From Hungatella hathewayi WAL-18680 (GTDB taxonomy: Bacteria > Bacillota > Clostridia > Lachnospirales > Lachnospiraceae), in assembly GCF_000235505.1 (NCBI RefSeq), contig NZ_JH379027.1, positions 248,001 to 312,000 on the forward strand: a stretch of DNA of 64,000 bases. Reading direction: 5' to 3'. The notes under the pieces are model-generated. The model searched no databases and was not told where the DNA came from. It was given only the letters and a program-made list of their open reading frames with translations. A program made the position numbers and the translations under genes. Below, piece after piece: positions 41,364 through 51,254 of this stretch; the stretch's first letter is position 1; the number at the start of each line of letters is the position of its first letter.

Positions 41364-42755
41364 ATGGAAAACCATATGTATCAGATAGATTTTAACAAAC
41401 CGGAGGCGATTCATTTCATTGGAATCGGGGGTATCAGCATGAGTGGGCTGGCGGAGATTCTGATGGAGGAAGGGTTCCGGGTGAGCGGCTCGGATTCCCA
41501 GAAATCGGAGCTGACAGAGCAGCTGGAGGCCAGGGGCGCCAAGGTGTTCTACGGCCAGCGGGCATCCAACATTGAGGACGGGATTGACGTGGCCGTGTAT
41601 ACGGCGGCGGTGCATCCGGATAATCCGGAGTTTATGGCGGTGCAGGAGAAGGGGATTCCCATGCTGACCAGAGCGGAGCTTCTGGGACAGATTATGAAGA
41701 ACTACAAGTATGCGGTTGGAATCGCGGGAACCCATGGCAAGACCACCACCACCTCCATGGTGACGGAGATTCTGCTGGCGGCGGACATGGACCCGACTAT
41801 CTCGGTGGGCGGTATCCTGAATTCCATTGGCGGCAACATCCGCGTGGGGGATTCCGAGCTGTTTGTGACGGAGGCCTGTGAGTACACCAATAGTTTCCTG
41901 TCGTTTTTCCCGACGATGGAAGTGATACTGAACATAGAGGAAGACCATCTGGACTTTTTTAAGGATATTCATGATATCAGGAATTCGTTCCGCCAGTTTG
42001 CCGAGAAGCTGCCGGAGGATGGACTGCTGGTGATCAGCAGTGATATTGATAATTACCGGGAGATTACGGACGGCCTGGCCTGCCAGGTGGTGACCTGCGG
42101 AAGCCAGCCTTCCAGTGACTACTCAGCGGACAACATCACCTACGATGAGTTTGCAAGACCTGCCTTTGATTTAATGATTGGCGGGGAGAAGGCCGGCAGG
42201 ATACGTCTTGGAGTGCCGGGAGAGCACAATGTGTACAATGCGCTGGCGGCAATCGCCCTGTGCCGGAAGTTAGACGTCTCCATGGAGAATATCAGGGAGG
42301 GGCTGCTGCGCTTTACCGGAACCAACCGGCGTTTTGAGAAGAAGGGGGAGCTGGCCGGCATCACCATCATTGACGACTACGCCCACCACCCGCGGGAGAT
42401 AGCGGCTACCCTGGCGGCAGCCAGGAATTATCCACACAACAAAATATGGTGCGTATTCCAGCCCCATACATACACGAGAACCAAAGCCTTTCTGGACCAG
42501 TTTGCAGAAGCCTTGTCCATGGCGGATGAGGTGATACTGGCGGATATCTATGCGGCCAGGGAGACCGACAATCTGGGCATCAGTTCCGGCGATATCGCTG
42601 AGAGAATCGAGAAACTGGGGACAAAAGCGCATTATTTAAGGTCTTTTGACGACATCGAAACATTTATTTTAGAAAATTGTGTTCACGGTGACTTGTTGAT
42701 AACTATGGGCGCCGGAGACATTGTAAAAGTGGGAGAAAAGCTGATTGGGATGTAG
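41364..42755 (+). CDS. murC: UDP-N-acetylmuramate-L-alanine ligase
   Basis: 463-residue cytoplasmic ligase that adds the first amino acid to UDP-MurNAc in peptidoglycan synthesis. FIGIGGISMSGLAEIL is the N-terminal UDP-sugar loop, GIAGTHGKTTTTSM near residue 118 the ATP loop, and TNRRFEKKG and DDYAHHPREI the central and C-terminal Mur ligase motifs. Normal length. No other mur gene lies next to it. A DnaA-box-like 9-mer (42428-42436) occurs inside the gene and more follow directly after the stop. Confidence 0.95.
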   Translation: MENHMYQIDFNKPEAIHFIGIGGISMSGLAEILMEEGFRVSGSDSQKSELTEQLEARGAKVFYGQRASNIEDGIDVAVYTAAVHPDNPEFMAVQEKGIPMLTRAELLGQIMKNYKYAVGIAGTHGKTTTTSMVTEILLAADMDPTISVGGILNSIGGNIRVGDSELFVTEACEYTNSFLSFFPTMEVILNIEEDHLDFFKDIHDIRNSFRQFAEKLPEDGLLVISSDIDNYREITDGLACQVVTCGSQPSSDYSADNITYDEFARPAFDLMIGGEKAGRIRLGVPGEHNVYNALAAIALCRKLDVSMENIREGLLRFTGTNRRFEKKGELAGITIIDDYAHHPREIAATLAAARNYPHNKIWCVFQPHTYTRTKAFLDQFAEALSMADEVILADIYAARETDNLGISSGDIAERIEKLGTKAHYLRSFDDIETFILENCVHGDLLITMGAGDIVKVGEKLIGM

Positions 42756-42937
42756 TTATCCACATTATCCACATAGTTGTCAACATTTTATGTTAATATG
42801 CTATGTGGATTTTCTAATTTACATAATAAAATGTCTCACAATTCCACAACCCGTGATTCAATAAGGGATTCTACACATTTCGACAGGTTTCACGCGATTA
42901 TGTATACCGGATATCCACATTATCCACATTATCCACA
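42756..42937. promoter_or_regulatory. Cluster of DnaA boxes
   Basis: TTATCCACA occurs perfectly at 42756-42764 and 42765-42773 (head to tail, no gap) and at 42920-42928 and 42929-42937 (again no gap). A one-mismatch box ATATCCACA lies at 42911-42919, and a weaker reverse copy TGTGGATTT at 42804-42812. About 135 AT-rich bases separate the two groups. The cluster lies just before genes for two primosome proteins. DnaA-controlled expression, or a DnaA-titrating or origin-like site, is inferred. Confidence 0.8.
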
Positions 42938-43028
42938 ATGAAAAAGTGGAAAACTCCCGCCTATTTTCTTTTGAAAAGACATGTGGTATGATGGTATCAA
43001 GTTAAGAGAGGCAGGGTGAAGTAGGGCT

Positions 43029-44246
43029 ATGAGAAGCAGTTTTCAGATACAGGCGACGGAGGTTGCCAACAAGTTTATTGACGAGTATATGTCAGCCGCA
43101 AGTGGAGAGTACGTGAAGGTTTATCTGTATATACTTCGTCATCATGGTGAGACGCTGAACGTAGATACGATTGCCGATGCCCTGAACCATACGGAGGCCG
43201 ATGTGCGCCGGGCGATTACATACTGGAAGAAGCAGGGCGTGCTTGTGGAAGATGGGGGACAGGGGGCGTCGGATTCAGGTAAGAAGCATTTTGAGGTGGA
43301 ACGCGCCGAGGAGGCGGAAGGCCGGGGAGCAAAACGGGCGGATAACAAGGCGGATAGCCGTATGGAGAACCGAATCGAGGCAGTGGAGCATGATTCCGAG
43401 GAGGACTATCTGGATGAACCTGATGCGGACGATTCGTTTATCAGCGAGGATGCGGCTGCGAGAGAGGACATCCTGAAGCCGAGACAGGAGGAAACCCTGC
43501 TCCAGGCGGGATCGGCCAGAAAGCATGCGTCCATGGCGAAGAGCGAGAAGAAGACATCCCAGGTGAGACCGATCTATACCACGGAGCAGGTGAACCGGGT
43601 GGCCATGGAGGAAGACTTTGGCCAGCTCCTCTATATTGCACAGAAATACATGAATAAAGTGTTCACGCCGAGGGACTGTGAGCTGTTTGCCTATCTGTAT
43701 GACGGGCTTCATATGTCCATGGAGCTTTTAGAATACCTGGTGGAATACTGTGTACAGGGAGGACACTCCAATCTCCGCTATCTGGAGACGGTGGCCCTCA
43801 ACTGGCATGAGAAGGGCATCAGGACGGTGGATGAGGCCAAGATGTATGTGACCTCCTACAACAAGGACACCTTTGCGGTGATGAAGGCCTTTGGTCTGGG
43901 GGACAGAAATCCGGGCAGTGTGGAACTTGATATGATACAGCGCTGGTTCAAGGAGTACGGCTTTACCAAGGAGATTGTGGTGGAAGCATGCAACCGTACC
44001 CTGGCCGCCATACATACACCCAGCTTCCAGTATGCGGACAAGATACTGTCTGAATGGAGGAAGGCAGGGGTGAAAACCATGCGGGAGATTTCCGCTCTGG
44101 ACGAGAAGCGTGACAACCGCACGTCTTCCAGACAGCCGGTGGCGCCAAAGACAGGCAGAAACCAGTTCCACAACTTTGAGCAGAGAGACACCAACTATGA
44201 CGCCATGGTGCTGGAGCGCTTGAAGAAGCGTCTGGGAGAACAGTAA
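43029..44246 (+). CDS. DnaD/DnaB-like primosome protein
   Basis: 405-residue cytoplasmic protein of the DnaD/DnaB_2 group, which in Bacillota helps load the replicative helicase at origins and restart sites. The N-terminal 80 residues form a winged helix (EYVKVYLYILRHHGETLNVDTIADALNH). An acidic, low-complexity linker covers about 85-185. Two DnaD-type domains follow: one around LYIAQKYMNKVFTPRDCELFAYLYDGL, the other around MIQRWFKEYGFTKEIVVEACNRT near residue 310. It begins 92 bases after the DnaA-box cluster and 9 bases before the helicase-loader gene. Confidence 0.88.
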   Translation: MRSSFQIQATEVANKFIDEYMSAASGEYVKVYLYILRHHGETLNVDTIADALNHTEADVRRAITYWKKQGVLVEDGGQGASDSGKKHFEVERAEEAEGRGAKRADNKADSRMENRIEAVEHDSEEDYLDEPDADDSFISEDAAAREDILKPRQEETLLQAGSARKHASMAKSEKKTSQVRPIYTTEQVNRVAMEEDFGQLLYIAQKYMNKVFTPRDCELFAYLYDGLHMSMELLEYLVEYCVQGGHSNLRYLETVALNWHEKGIRTVDEAKMYVTSYNKDTFAVMKAFGLGDRNPGSVELDMIQRWFKEYGFTKEIVVEACNRTLAAIHTPSFQYADKILSEWRKAGVKTMREISALDEKRDNRTSSRQPVAPKTGRNQFHNFEQRDTNYDAMVLERLKKRLGEQ

Positions 44247-44255
44247 GGAGATAAG

Positions 44256-45236
44256 ATGGCACTGAGCAATTCGCAGTACAATGCAATCATGCGGGTCTAT
44301 AACCAGAAACAATTGAAGAATAAACATGAGCAGGACGAGCGGGTCCGCAGAGTATACGAGCAGATTCCCCAGATTCGTGACTTGGAGCAGGAGATAAGCA
44401 CCAGGGCGGTTCAGTGCGCCCGCAGGCTCCTGGATGGGGATGAGAGCGCGAAGGAAGGGTTAAAGCAGCAGATTGAGGATTTGAGAGAGCAGAAGGAGAT
44501 ACTGCTTAAGTCCGCTGGGTTTCCAAAGGATTACATGGAGATGCACTACTCTTGCCCGGATTGTCAGGATACGGGGTATATCGGCGGAAAGAAGTGCCAC
44601 TGTTTCAAGCAGGAGCAGATCAAACTTCTCTATGCCCAGTCCAACATCGACAAGATTATCGAGACGGAGAATTTTGATACCTTTTCCTTTGAGTATTTTG
44701 ACAATCAGGAGATTGTGCCGGAGATACAGATGACGGTGGCCGACTACATGAAACAGGTGTTGGGCTGGTGCCGGGAATTTGTGGACAACTTCCGGACAGA
44801 AGGCGGCAATCTTATCTTTACCGGAAGCACCGGCGTGGGGAAGACATTTCTCACCAACTGCATAGCCAGGGAGCTGATTCAGGCTTATCAATCGGTGATT
44901 TATTTGTCAGCCAATGATTTATTTGATGTATTTTCGAAAAATAAATTCAACTATGAGCCGGAGCTGGAGATGCAGGACATGTACCAGTATATTCTGGACT
45001 GTGATTTGCTGATTATTGACGATTTGGGGACGGAGCTGAACAACACGTTTGTGTCGTCCCAGCTGTTTTACTGCATCAATGAGCGCCTTCTTCGAAAGAA
45101 AGGGACCATCATTTCCACAAATCTGTCAGTCACCATGCTGCGGGATACGTATTCGGACCGGGTTTCGTCCAGAATTATGAGCCAGTACACTATCATTCCT
45201 TTATATGGGGATGATATTCGAACGAAAAAACATTGA
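44256..45236 (+). CDS. DnaI/DnaC-like helicase loader ATPase
   Basis: 326-residue AAA+ protein. A zinc-binding cluster CPDCQDTGYIGGKKCHC is near residue 98-114, as in DnaI. The ATPase domain has Walker A FTGSTGVGKTFLTNC near residue 188 and Walker B LLIIDDLGTE near 250, with the family's EYFD-type lead-in (FSFEYFDNQE). It escorts the replicative helicase onto DNA, probably with the DnaD-like protein encoded upstream. AAGGAG stands before the ATG. Normal length for DnaI. Confidence 0.9.
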   Translation: MALSNSQYNAIMRVYNQKQLKNKHEQDERVRRVYEQIPQIRDLEQEISTRAVQCARRLLDGDESAKEGLKQQIEDLREQKEILLKSAGFPKDYMEMHYSCPDCQDTGYIGGKKCHCFKQEQIKLLYAQSNIDKIIETENFDTFSFEYFDNQEIVPEIQMTVADYMKQVLGWCREFVDNFRTEGGNLIFTGSTGVGKTFLTNCIARELIQAYQSVIYLSANDLFDVFSKNKFNYEPELEMQDMYQYILDCDLLIIDDLGTELNNTFVSSQLFYCINERLLRKKGTIISTNLSVTMLRDTYSDRVSSRIMSQYTIIPLYGDDIRTKKH

Positions 45237-45324
45237 TTAGCTTGACTATTTCGGCGCATAATGATATAAAAGAGTAGCATTGAACGAAAATATAATACAA
45301 GATACCATATGTTGGAGGAAAGTC

Positions 45325-46506
45325 ATGATATACGAAGAGAAGACGATTGAGACCATACCGGTTGGGCCGCTGGGCCTGGTTCCCCTGAAGAGCTGCATGG
45401 AGCTTGGCAAAAAGGTAGATGAGTACCTGGTGGCGTGGAGACGTGAGCGGGAGAGCGAGCACAAATCAACCATCGCATTTTCCGGGTATCAGAGGGATTC
45501 TTACATTGTTGAGAGCAAAATTCCCAGATTCGGAACCGGGGAGGCCAAGGGAACCATCACGCAGACCATCCGTGGAGACGATTTGTATATTATGGTGGAT
45601 GTGTGTAACTACAGTCTGACCTATTCCTTGTGCGGCATGACTAACCATATGTCGCCGGACGACCATTTCCAGGATTTAAAGAGAATTATCGCCGCGGCAG
45701 CAGGCAAGGCCCGCAGAATCAACGTGATTATGCCATTCTTATATGAGAGCCGTCAGCACAAGCGCTCCGGCAGAGAATCTCTGGACTGCGCACTGGCGCT
45801 TCAGGAGCTGATTAACATGGGGGTGGAGAATATCATCACCTTCGACGCCCATGACCCGCGTGTGCAGAACGCGATTCCGCTGAAGGGATTTGAGACGGTT
45901 CAGCCGATTTATCAGTTTATCAAGTATCTGCTGAAGGTGGAGACGGATTTACAGATTGACAGTGACCACATGATGGTTATCAGCCCGGACGAGGGCGGCA
46001 TGGGACGTGCCGTATACTTTGCCAACGTGCTGGGACTGGATATGGGTATGTTCTACAAGAGACGTGATTACACACAGATTATCAACGGCCGCAACCCCAT
46101 CGTTGCCCATGAGTTCCTGGGCTCCAGCGTGGAGGGCAAGGACGTGCTGATTATCGACGATATGATATCTTCCGGCGAGAGCATGCAGGACGTTGCCAAG
46201 GAGTTGAAGAGAAGAAAGGCCAGAAAGGTCTTCATCTGTTCCACCTTCGGCCTGTTCACCAACGGTCTCACCAAGTTTGATAAATATTATGAGGACGGTC
46301 TGATTGACCGCATCCTGACCACCAATCTGGTATACCAGACACCGGAGCTGTTGTCCAGACCGTATTACATCAACGTGGATATGAGCAAGTATATCGCGCT
46401 GATTATTGACAATCTGAACCACGATGCATCTTTGAGCGAGCTTTTGAATCCGACCAGAAGAATCAACAAGCTGCTGGACGCTTACCGCTCGAAAAATCAG
46501 AAATAA
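45325..46506 (+). CDS. prs: Ribose-phosphate pyrophosphokinase (long form)
   Basis: 393-residue PRPP synthetase, making PRPP from ribose 5-phosphate and ATP for nucleotide and cofactor synthesis. DAHDPRVQNAIPL near residue 185 and the PRPP loop DVLIIDDMISSGES near residue 273 are diagnostic; MPFLYESRQHKRSGRESL is the flexible active loop. It is about 75 residues longer than the common form, mostly by an N-terminal part, as in a clostridial subgroup. I chose ATG 45325 with TTGGAGG upstream. A strong terminator follows. Confidence 0.9.
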   Translation: MIYEEKTIETIPVGPLGLVPLKSCMELGKKVDEYLVAWRRERESEHKSTIAFSGYQRDSYIVESKIPRFGTGEAKGTITQTIRGDDLYIMVDVCNYSLTYSLCGMTNHMSPDDHFQDLKRIIAAAAGKARRINVIMPFLYESRQHKRSGRESLDCALALQELINMGVENIITFDAHDPRVQNAIPLKGFETVQPIYQFIKYLLKVETDLQIDSDHMMVISPDEGGMGRAVYFANVLGLDMGMFYKRRDYTQIINGRNPIVAHEFLGSSVEGKDVLIIDDMISSGESMQDVAKELKRRKARKVFICSTFGLFTNGLTKFDKYYEDGLIDRILTTNLVYQTPELLSRPYYINVDMSKYIALIIDNLNHDASLSELLNPTRRINKLLDAYRSKNQK

Positions 46507-46517
46507 ATAAAACATGA

Positions 46518-46553
46518 CAGGCCCGCGGAATAAAAACCGCGGGCCTGTTTTTT
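46518..46553 (+). terminator. Terminator of the PRPP synthetase gene
   Basis: CAGGCCCGCGG (46518-46528) pairs perfectly with CCGCGGGCCTG (46537-46547), followed by TTTTTTT. Confidence 0.92.
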
Positions 46554-46572
46554 GCTGCTTTTTTAAAAACTA

Positions 46573-48447
46573 TTAACTCTGCTGGCTGATATTTATCAGA
46601 TGATATGGCAGTTGATTGGCTGTCAGCATCTGGGCTTCCCTGTGGTGGCAGGTGAAGATGATAATCTGTCCACCGTAGGATTGAACCAGCCATTTCAGTG
46701 CATTTCTGAGACGCTCATCGTCATACAGGGCGAAGCTGTCGTCGAATATCAATGGCATCTGCTCCGTGCCGGTTTGAATCATCATGGCGGCCGCCAGACG
46801 AAGCGCCAGATACACCTGGTCCATGGTACCGCTGCTGACCTGCTCTAAGGGCACCAGCTTCTTTCTGGTGTTCAAGAAGACATTTAAGTTCTCGTCCACA
46901 CTCATGCTGGTGTAAGCGCCGTCGGTGATGCCGGATATCAGCCGGGAGGCTGTCTTGTTTAAGTAGAGTCCGAAGGAATCCTTGATGGTGGAGGAGAGTT
47001 CTGTCATGGTCTCCTGGGCCAGGTCGATGGCCTCGATTTCCTGCATGATTTTCTCATTCTCCGCCAGTGTGTGCTTCAGTCCTTCCGCCTGGGTCTTATA
47101 ATTGCCCAGGGTCTCCAGCAGTTTTTCCAGCTCCCACTGGGATTTCTGCTGTTTCTCGATGATCTCGCTGCATTCATTCTGCTCCCGCTGGAGGGATGCT
47201 ATCTCCTCCGACAGCTTGTGCAGGGCGCTCTCAGATTTGTCCATATTGGTGCTTAAACTCTGATAACCCGCCATCTTCTGGTTGAATTCCTTGATTGCCT
47301 TGTCGGAGATTTCAGGATTGCCGTTGTGACGTCCGAACGCTTCCTCAAGCTCCTTGGTGCAGGAGGCCAAATCCTTCTTGTCCCGCCGCCCTGAGATAAA
47401 ACTGATAAGGGCCAGCAGATAGAACAGCAGGGAAACGCCTGCGATGCCGGCACATACAATCCAGGGCTGGATGGTTAAGTAGCGGTTGATAAGTCCGGAG
47501 GTGTCAAAGAAAAAGAGATAACCCGCCACACCTAAGAACGCGGTTGCCAGCACAAGGGCCACAATCCGAAGCACTAAAGGTGATTTCTTCTTGCAGTAAT
47601 CCTTTAAATCATCGTATTCTTCATATTCTTCCTGAATCTGTTTCTGATAATCGGTGATGGAGTTCAAGGAGGTAAACTGGTTCTGGGTCAGTATCTCCTT
47701 CCCCCTTGCTGTGCTGGCCAGCAGCTGTTCTTTCTCTTTCTGGCGAAGTTCCAGCTGCGCCTGGGCGTAACTGCGGCGTTTCTGATAGGCGGAAATCTGG
47801 TTCTCATACTCCGGCGAGGAAATCTCTTTCTCAAGAGACTTGATATCCCCGATAACCGTTGTGTAGGAACGTGCCGCGTCCGGAACCAGCTGGGCCTCCA
47901 TATGGCGGCGCTGGCTCTTTAAATAGGCCGATGCCTTGGTGATATTGAGGGCCATATTGCCGGAGGTGTTCATGTTGGCGATGTAGTTACGAAGCTCCGA
48001 CACCATCCCCTCCTCGGTAGCACTTTTGAGCTGGCCGATGCTGATGGTGTTGTTGTAGGTGGTCTCATTCAGCCCACAGAGCAGTTCGTCCATAAATGCT
48101 TTGGTGGCGGAGACCTGTTTGCCCAGCGTCTCATTGACGATGACCAGGGTCTTGTTGTTCTTTTGGAAGGTACGCTCGATGCGGTAGACGGTGTCCTGGT
48201 GCAGAACTCTCAACGTCCCCTCATAGGTGCCGCTGTTTTCCCAGGGCTCGTACTTGCTGTACAAGTCATTCCTGGCTGCCCGCCCACGCTGTCTCTCGAT
48301 GCCGAAGAGCATGCCGCGGATGAAGGTGTGGAATGTGGACTTGCCCGCCTCGTTAGAGCCGTAGACAACGTTCACCCCATCCTGAAATGCAACCGTACAA
48401 TCATGAAACTTTCCGAATCCATGGATGTGAAGGTCTAATAATTTCAT
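46573..48447 (-). CDS. SMC/Rad50-like ATPase with two membrane helices (YhaN-like)
   Basis: 624-residue ATPase. The N-terminal half-site has HGFGKFHDC and Walker A YGSNEAGKSTFH near residue 31. Coiled-coil regions flank the middle. The C-terminal half-site has VSSGTMDQVYLALRLA (signature) and PLIFDDSFALYDDERL (Walker B). Between the coils lie two hydrophobic segments (about 293-315 and 337-362), so the coil tip is probably anchored in the membrane, as in YhaN of Bacillus rather than in SbcC. It forms a pair with the nuclease encoded upstream, ending 2 bases before it, and probably acts in DNA-end processing or repair. Confidence 0.85.
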   Translation of the reverse strand: MKLLDLHIHGFGKFHDCTVAFQDGVNVVYGSNEAGKSTFHTFIRGMLFGIERQRGRAARNDLYSKYEPWENSGTYEGTLRVLHQDTVYRIERTFQKNNKTLVIVNETLGKQVSATKAFMDELLCGLNETTYNNTISIGQLKSATEEGMVSELRNYIANMNTSGNMALNITKASAYLKSQRRHMEAQLVPDAARSYTTVIGDIKSLEKEISSPEYENQISAYQKRRSYAQAQLELRQKEKEQLLASTARGKEILTQNQFTSLNSITDYQKQIQEEYEEYDDLKDYCKKKSPLVLRIVALVLATAFLGVAGYLFFFDTSGLINRYLTIQPWIVCAGIAGVSLLFYLLALISFISGRRDKKDLASCTKELEEAFGRHNGNPEISDKAIKEFNQKMAGYQSLSTNMDKSESALHKLSEEIASLQREQNECSEIIEKQQKSQWELEKLLETLGNYKTQAEGLKHTLAENEKIMQEIEAIDLAQETMTELSSTIKDSFGLYLNKTASRLISGITDGAYTSMSVDENLNVFLNTRKKLVPLEQVSSGTMDQVYLALRLAAAMMIQTGTEQMPLIFDDSFALYDDERLRNALKWLVQSYGGQIIIFTCHHREAQMLTANQLPYHLINISQQS

Positions 48448-48449
48448 GG

Positions 48450-49520
48450 CTAACTCCTTTCATCAGTAGTACGAAGCAGGGCGCTGATACCGTAGTAGAG
48501 AGCTTTTTTCTCCACAGGGCTCATCTCCGGCTTCTGAAGTGTCTGAATGTAAAAACCTATCATATCACCGGGGTGCTCCGCTAATAGGGCGCCGAAGTCA
48601 TATTGAGGCTCCGTCTCATCCAACACCTCCACAACGCGGTATTTGGTCTTCAGGTTCTCAAAATCAAAGGTCAAATCCGGGTCACGCATGCCGCAGACGC
48701 GGAATCGGTACAGATTCTGCCGTCCACGTTTCTCAATCTCCTGGGAAATGCGCAGGTCAAGCTCTGTGTTGGTGGTGGAAGGCGTGATGTTGATTGCCAG
48801 AGGAATATACTGGGATTTGCTCAGCGGCACAAAGTTCAGTGATTCGAGCTTTAGGGTAGCGGAGTTAATCTCGCCTAACAGAACACCGTGAGGACCGGTC
48901 TCGGTCTTGTCGAGAGGTTCGGGAGAGCCCGGATAGGCCATCCTGCCCTCGGCAATGATTTCCGGTTTGTGAATATGCCCCAGGGCAACATAGGAAAATC
49001 CGGCTTCAGCCAGAGATTTGCGGTCGAAGGGTAAATGTGTGGCGTCGCCGCCATGTACCATCAGAATATGTATCCGTCCGTCCTCCGGAGCCTTGATATC
49101 TTCAATCCAGTTCTCCTTGATATCCATGGTATGGTAGCTGAATCCGTGAATCTCCGTGTTGATGTCCTCAAAATAGACGGACGTCATCTCCTCGTTCATG
49201 ATAAACGTCACATTAGGCGCCCAGGCAAAGCTTAAAAGGGCAGAGTTGGTCCGTATCCGGTCGTGATTGCCGGCGATGATAATGATTCTGACGCCAGGAA
49301 TCGTGGTGAAGAGATAGTTGATTTCCTTTAAATCTCTGGCCAGGGGCTGGCGGTGGAACAGGTCCCCGGAGATGAAGAGGCAGTTAACCTCCGCATCCCG
49401 GGCCTTTGTAATAATCTGTGTAAAAGTGTCTTTGATAGCCTGATACCGCTCACGGCTCCACGGAGAGTCACTGTCGGGAGTCATGCCCCAGTGTATATCT
49501 GCTGTATGAAGAAATTTCAT
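48450..49520 (-). CDS. SbcD/YhaO-like metallophosphoesterase (DNA nuclease)
   Basis: 356-residue calcineurin-like phosphoesterase. The five metal motifs are present in order: HTADIHWG, SGDLFHRQ, AGNHDR, VHGGDATH and GHIHKPE. This is the Mre11/SbcD type, which cuts DNA ends when powered by a Rad50-like partner, here the ATPase encoded 2 bases downstream. GGAGG stands before the ATG (plus strand CCTCC near 49528). Probably co-transcribed with asnS upstream, because only 45 bases separate them and no strong terminator is seen. Confidence 0.9.
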   Translation of the reverse strand: MKFLHTADIHWGMTPDSDSPWSRERYQAIKDTFTQIITKARDAEVNCLFISGDLFHRQPLARDLKEINYLFTTIPGVRIIIIAGNHDRIRTNSALLSFAWAPNVTFIMNEEMTSVYFEDINTEIHGFSYHTMDIKENWIEDIKAPEDGRIHILMVHGGDATHLPFDRKSLAEAGFSYVALGHIHKPEIIAEGRMAYPGSPEPLDKTETGPHGVLLGEINSATLKLESLNFVPLSKSQYIPLAINITPSTTNTELDLRISQEIEKRGRQNLYRFRVCGMRDPDLTFDFENLKTKYRVVEVLDETEPQYDFGALLAEHPGDMIGFYIQTLQKPEMSPVEKKALYYGISALLRTTDERS

Positions 49521-49565
49521 GTCAGTCCTCCTTTGTATAGGCTTGCATGTCAGCCTGCGCGGCTG

Positions 49566-50957
49566 TTACAGGTCACAGTTGTTGACGGTTCTTGGGAATG
49601 GGATGACGTCGCGGATGTTGCCCATACCTGTCAGGTACATCACGCAGCGCTCAAAGCCCAGACCAAAGCCGGAGTGGCGGGTGGAACCATATTTTCTCAA
49701 ATCCAGATAGAACTCGTAATCCTCCGGTTTTAATCCCAGCTCCTCCATACGGGACAGCAGCTTGTCGTAGTTGTCCTCACGCTGGCTGCCGCCGATAATT
49801 TCGCCGATACCCGGAACCAGACAGTCCATAGCGGCCACGGTTTTATTATCATCGTTCAACTTCATATAGAAGGCTTTAATCTCCTTCGGATAATCGGTGA
49901 CGAACAATGGCTTTTTGTAGACTTCCTCGGTCAGATAACGCTCATGCTCCGTCTGAAGGTCGCAGCCCCAGAATACTTTATATTCGAACGCGTCGTTGTG
50001 CTCTTCCAGAATCTTGATGGCCTCGGTGTAGGTCACATGACCGAACTCGGAATTCAGCACGCCGTTCAGACGCTCCAGCAGACCCTTGTCCACAAACTGG
50101 TTAAAGAAGTTCATCTCCTCCGGTGCATGCTCCAGCACGTAGCGGATCACGTATTTTAACATGCCCTCGGCCAGCGCCATATTGTCATCCAAATCGGCGA
50201 AGGCCATCTCCGGCTCAATCATCCAGAATTCAGCCGCATGGCGGGTGGTGTTGGAGTTCTCCGCCCGGAAGGTAGGTCCAAAAGTGTAAATGTTGCGGAA
50301 GGCCATGGCGTAGGTCTCGCCGTTGAGCTGTCCGCTTACGGTCAGGCTGGTGGGTTTGTTGAAGAAATCCTGGCTGAAGTCCACGGCGCCGTCCTCGGTC
50401 TTCGGGATATTGTCTAAATCAAGGGTGGTCACCTGGAACATCTCCCCGGCGCCCTCACAGTCGCTGGCGGTGATAAGCGGAGTGTGGACATACACGAAAT
50501 CCCGCTCCTGGAAATACTGGTGAATCGCGTAGGCAATCAGGGAGCGCACACGGAACACGGCCTGGAAGGTGTTGGTTCTGGGACGCAGGTGGGAAATGGT
50601 CCTCAGATATTCAAAGCTGTGGCGTTTTTTCTGAAGTGGGTAATCCGAAGCGGATGGACCCTCCACAGTCACCTCTGTGGCCTGAATCTCAAATGGCTGC
50701 TTGGCCTCCGGTGTCGCCACCAGAGTTCCCTTGACGATAATGGCTGCGCCTACATTTAATTTACATATCTCATCAAAATTTGGCATGGTATCGTGGTAGA
50801 CTATCTGAAGTGTCTCAAAATAAGAGCCGTCACTGACGACGATAAATCCAAATGCTTTCGAATCGCGAATACTTCTAACCCATCCCCCGACAGAGATTTC
50901 CTGAGACAGATACTGTTCCCTGTTTTTGTAAATCTCTCTTACTGTTGTTAAATTCAT
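49566..50957 (-). CDS. asnS: Asparaginyl-tRNA synthetase
   Basis: 463-residue class IIb synthetase charging tRNA-Asn. The N-terminal anticodon-binding OB fold reads [23 protein letters not shown]. Motif 2 is [21 protein letters not shown], with the Asn-specific variants, and motif 3 [15 protein letters not shown] is near the C-terminus. Normal length. A minus-strand promoter is visible at 51028-51056. No T-box leader was recognised in the roughly 60 bases between promoter and start, which is too short for one. Confidence 0.96.
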   Translation of the reverse strand: MNLTTVREIYKNREQYLSQEISVGGWVRSIRDSKAFGFIVVSDGSYFETLQIVYHDTMPNFDEICKLNVGAAIIVKGTLVATPEAKQPFEIQATEVTVEGPSASDYPLQKKRHSFEYLRTISHLRPRTNTFQAVFRVRSLIAYAIHQYFQERDFVYVHTPLITASDCEGAGEMFQVTTLDLDNIPKTEDGAVDFSQDFFNKPTSLTVSGQLNGETYAMAFRNIYTFGPTFRAENSNTTRHAAEFWMIEPEMAFADLDDNMALAEGMLKYVIRYVLEHAPEEMNFFNQFVDKGLLERLNGVLNSEFGHVTYTEAIKILEEHNDAFEYKVFWGCDLQTEHERYLTEEVYKKPLFVTDYPKEIKAFYMKLNDDNKTVAAMDCLVPGIGEIIGGSQREDNYDKLLSRMEELGLKPEDYEFYLDLRKYGSTRHSGFGLGFERCVMYLTGMGNIRDVIPFPRTVNNCDL

Positions 50958-51027
50958 GCTGACTTCTCCTTCTTCTATTCCCCATAGCTTTTGCAGCAGG
51001 GACTTTCCTTATTACATACTTACGCCA

Positions 51028-51056
51028 ATTATACTGTATTTTTTTATATGATTCAA
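51028..51056 (-). promoter_or_regulatory. Promoter of asnS
   Basis: Minus strand TTGAAT (51056-51051), 17-base spacer, TATAAT (51033-51028). Confidence 0.65.
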
Positions 51057-51188
51057 GGGCTTCCAATCTATTTAGTGGGAATTATTTACAGATAATACAA
51101 GATGTGGACAATAAATTATAAAAATTACGGAAAACGCGAAAAATGTCGGAAAATGCACAAATTTCCCAAAAAATTATTCTTAAATTTG

Positions 51189-51217
51189 TTCACTATTTTA
51201 GAAATATATGGTATAAT
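51189..51217 (+). promoter_or_regulatory. Promoter of glgC-glgD
   Basis: TTCACT (51189-51194), 17-base spacer, TATAAT (51212-51217). Confidence 0.5.
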
Positions 51218-51254
51218 GCAATTACGATTAAATACAACAGCAAGAGGTGATAAC

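Noticed and set aside
42756-42937. Main chromosomal origin
   Set aside because: DnaA boxes are present, but dnaA, dnaN, recF and rpmH, which normally flank oriC, are absent. Kept only as a DnaA-box cluster.
50958-51027. T-box leader for asnS
   Set aside because: The predicted promoter leaves only about 60 bases of leader, too short for a T-box, and no specifier or antiterminator motif was found.
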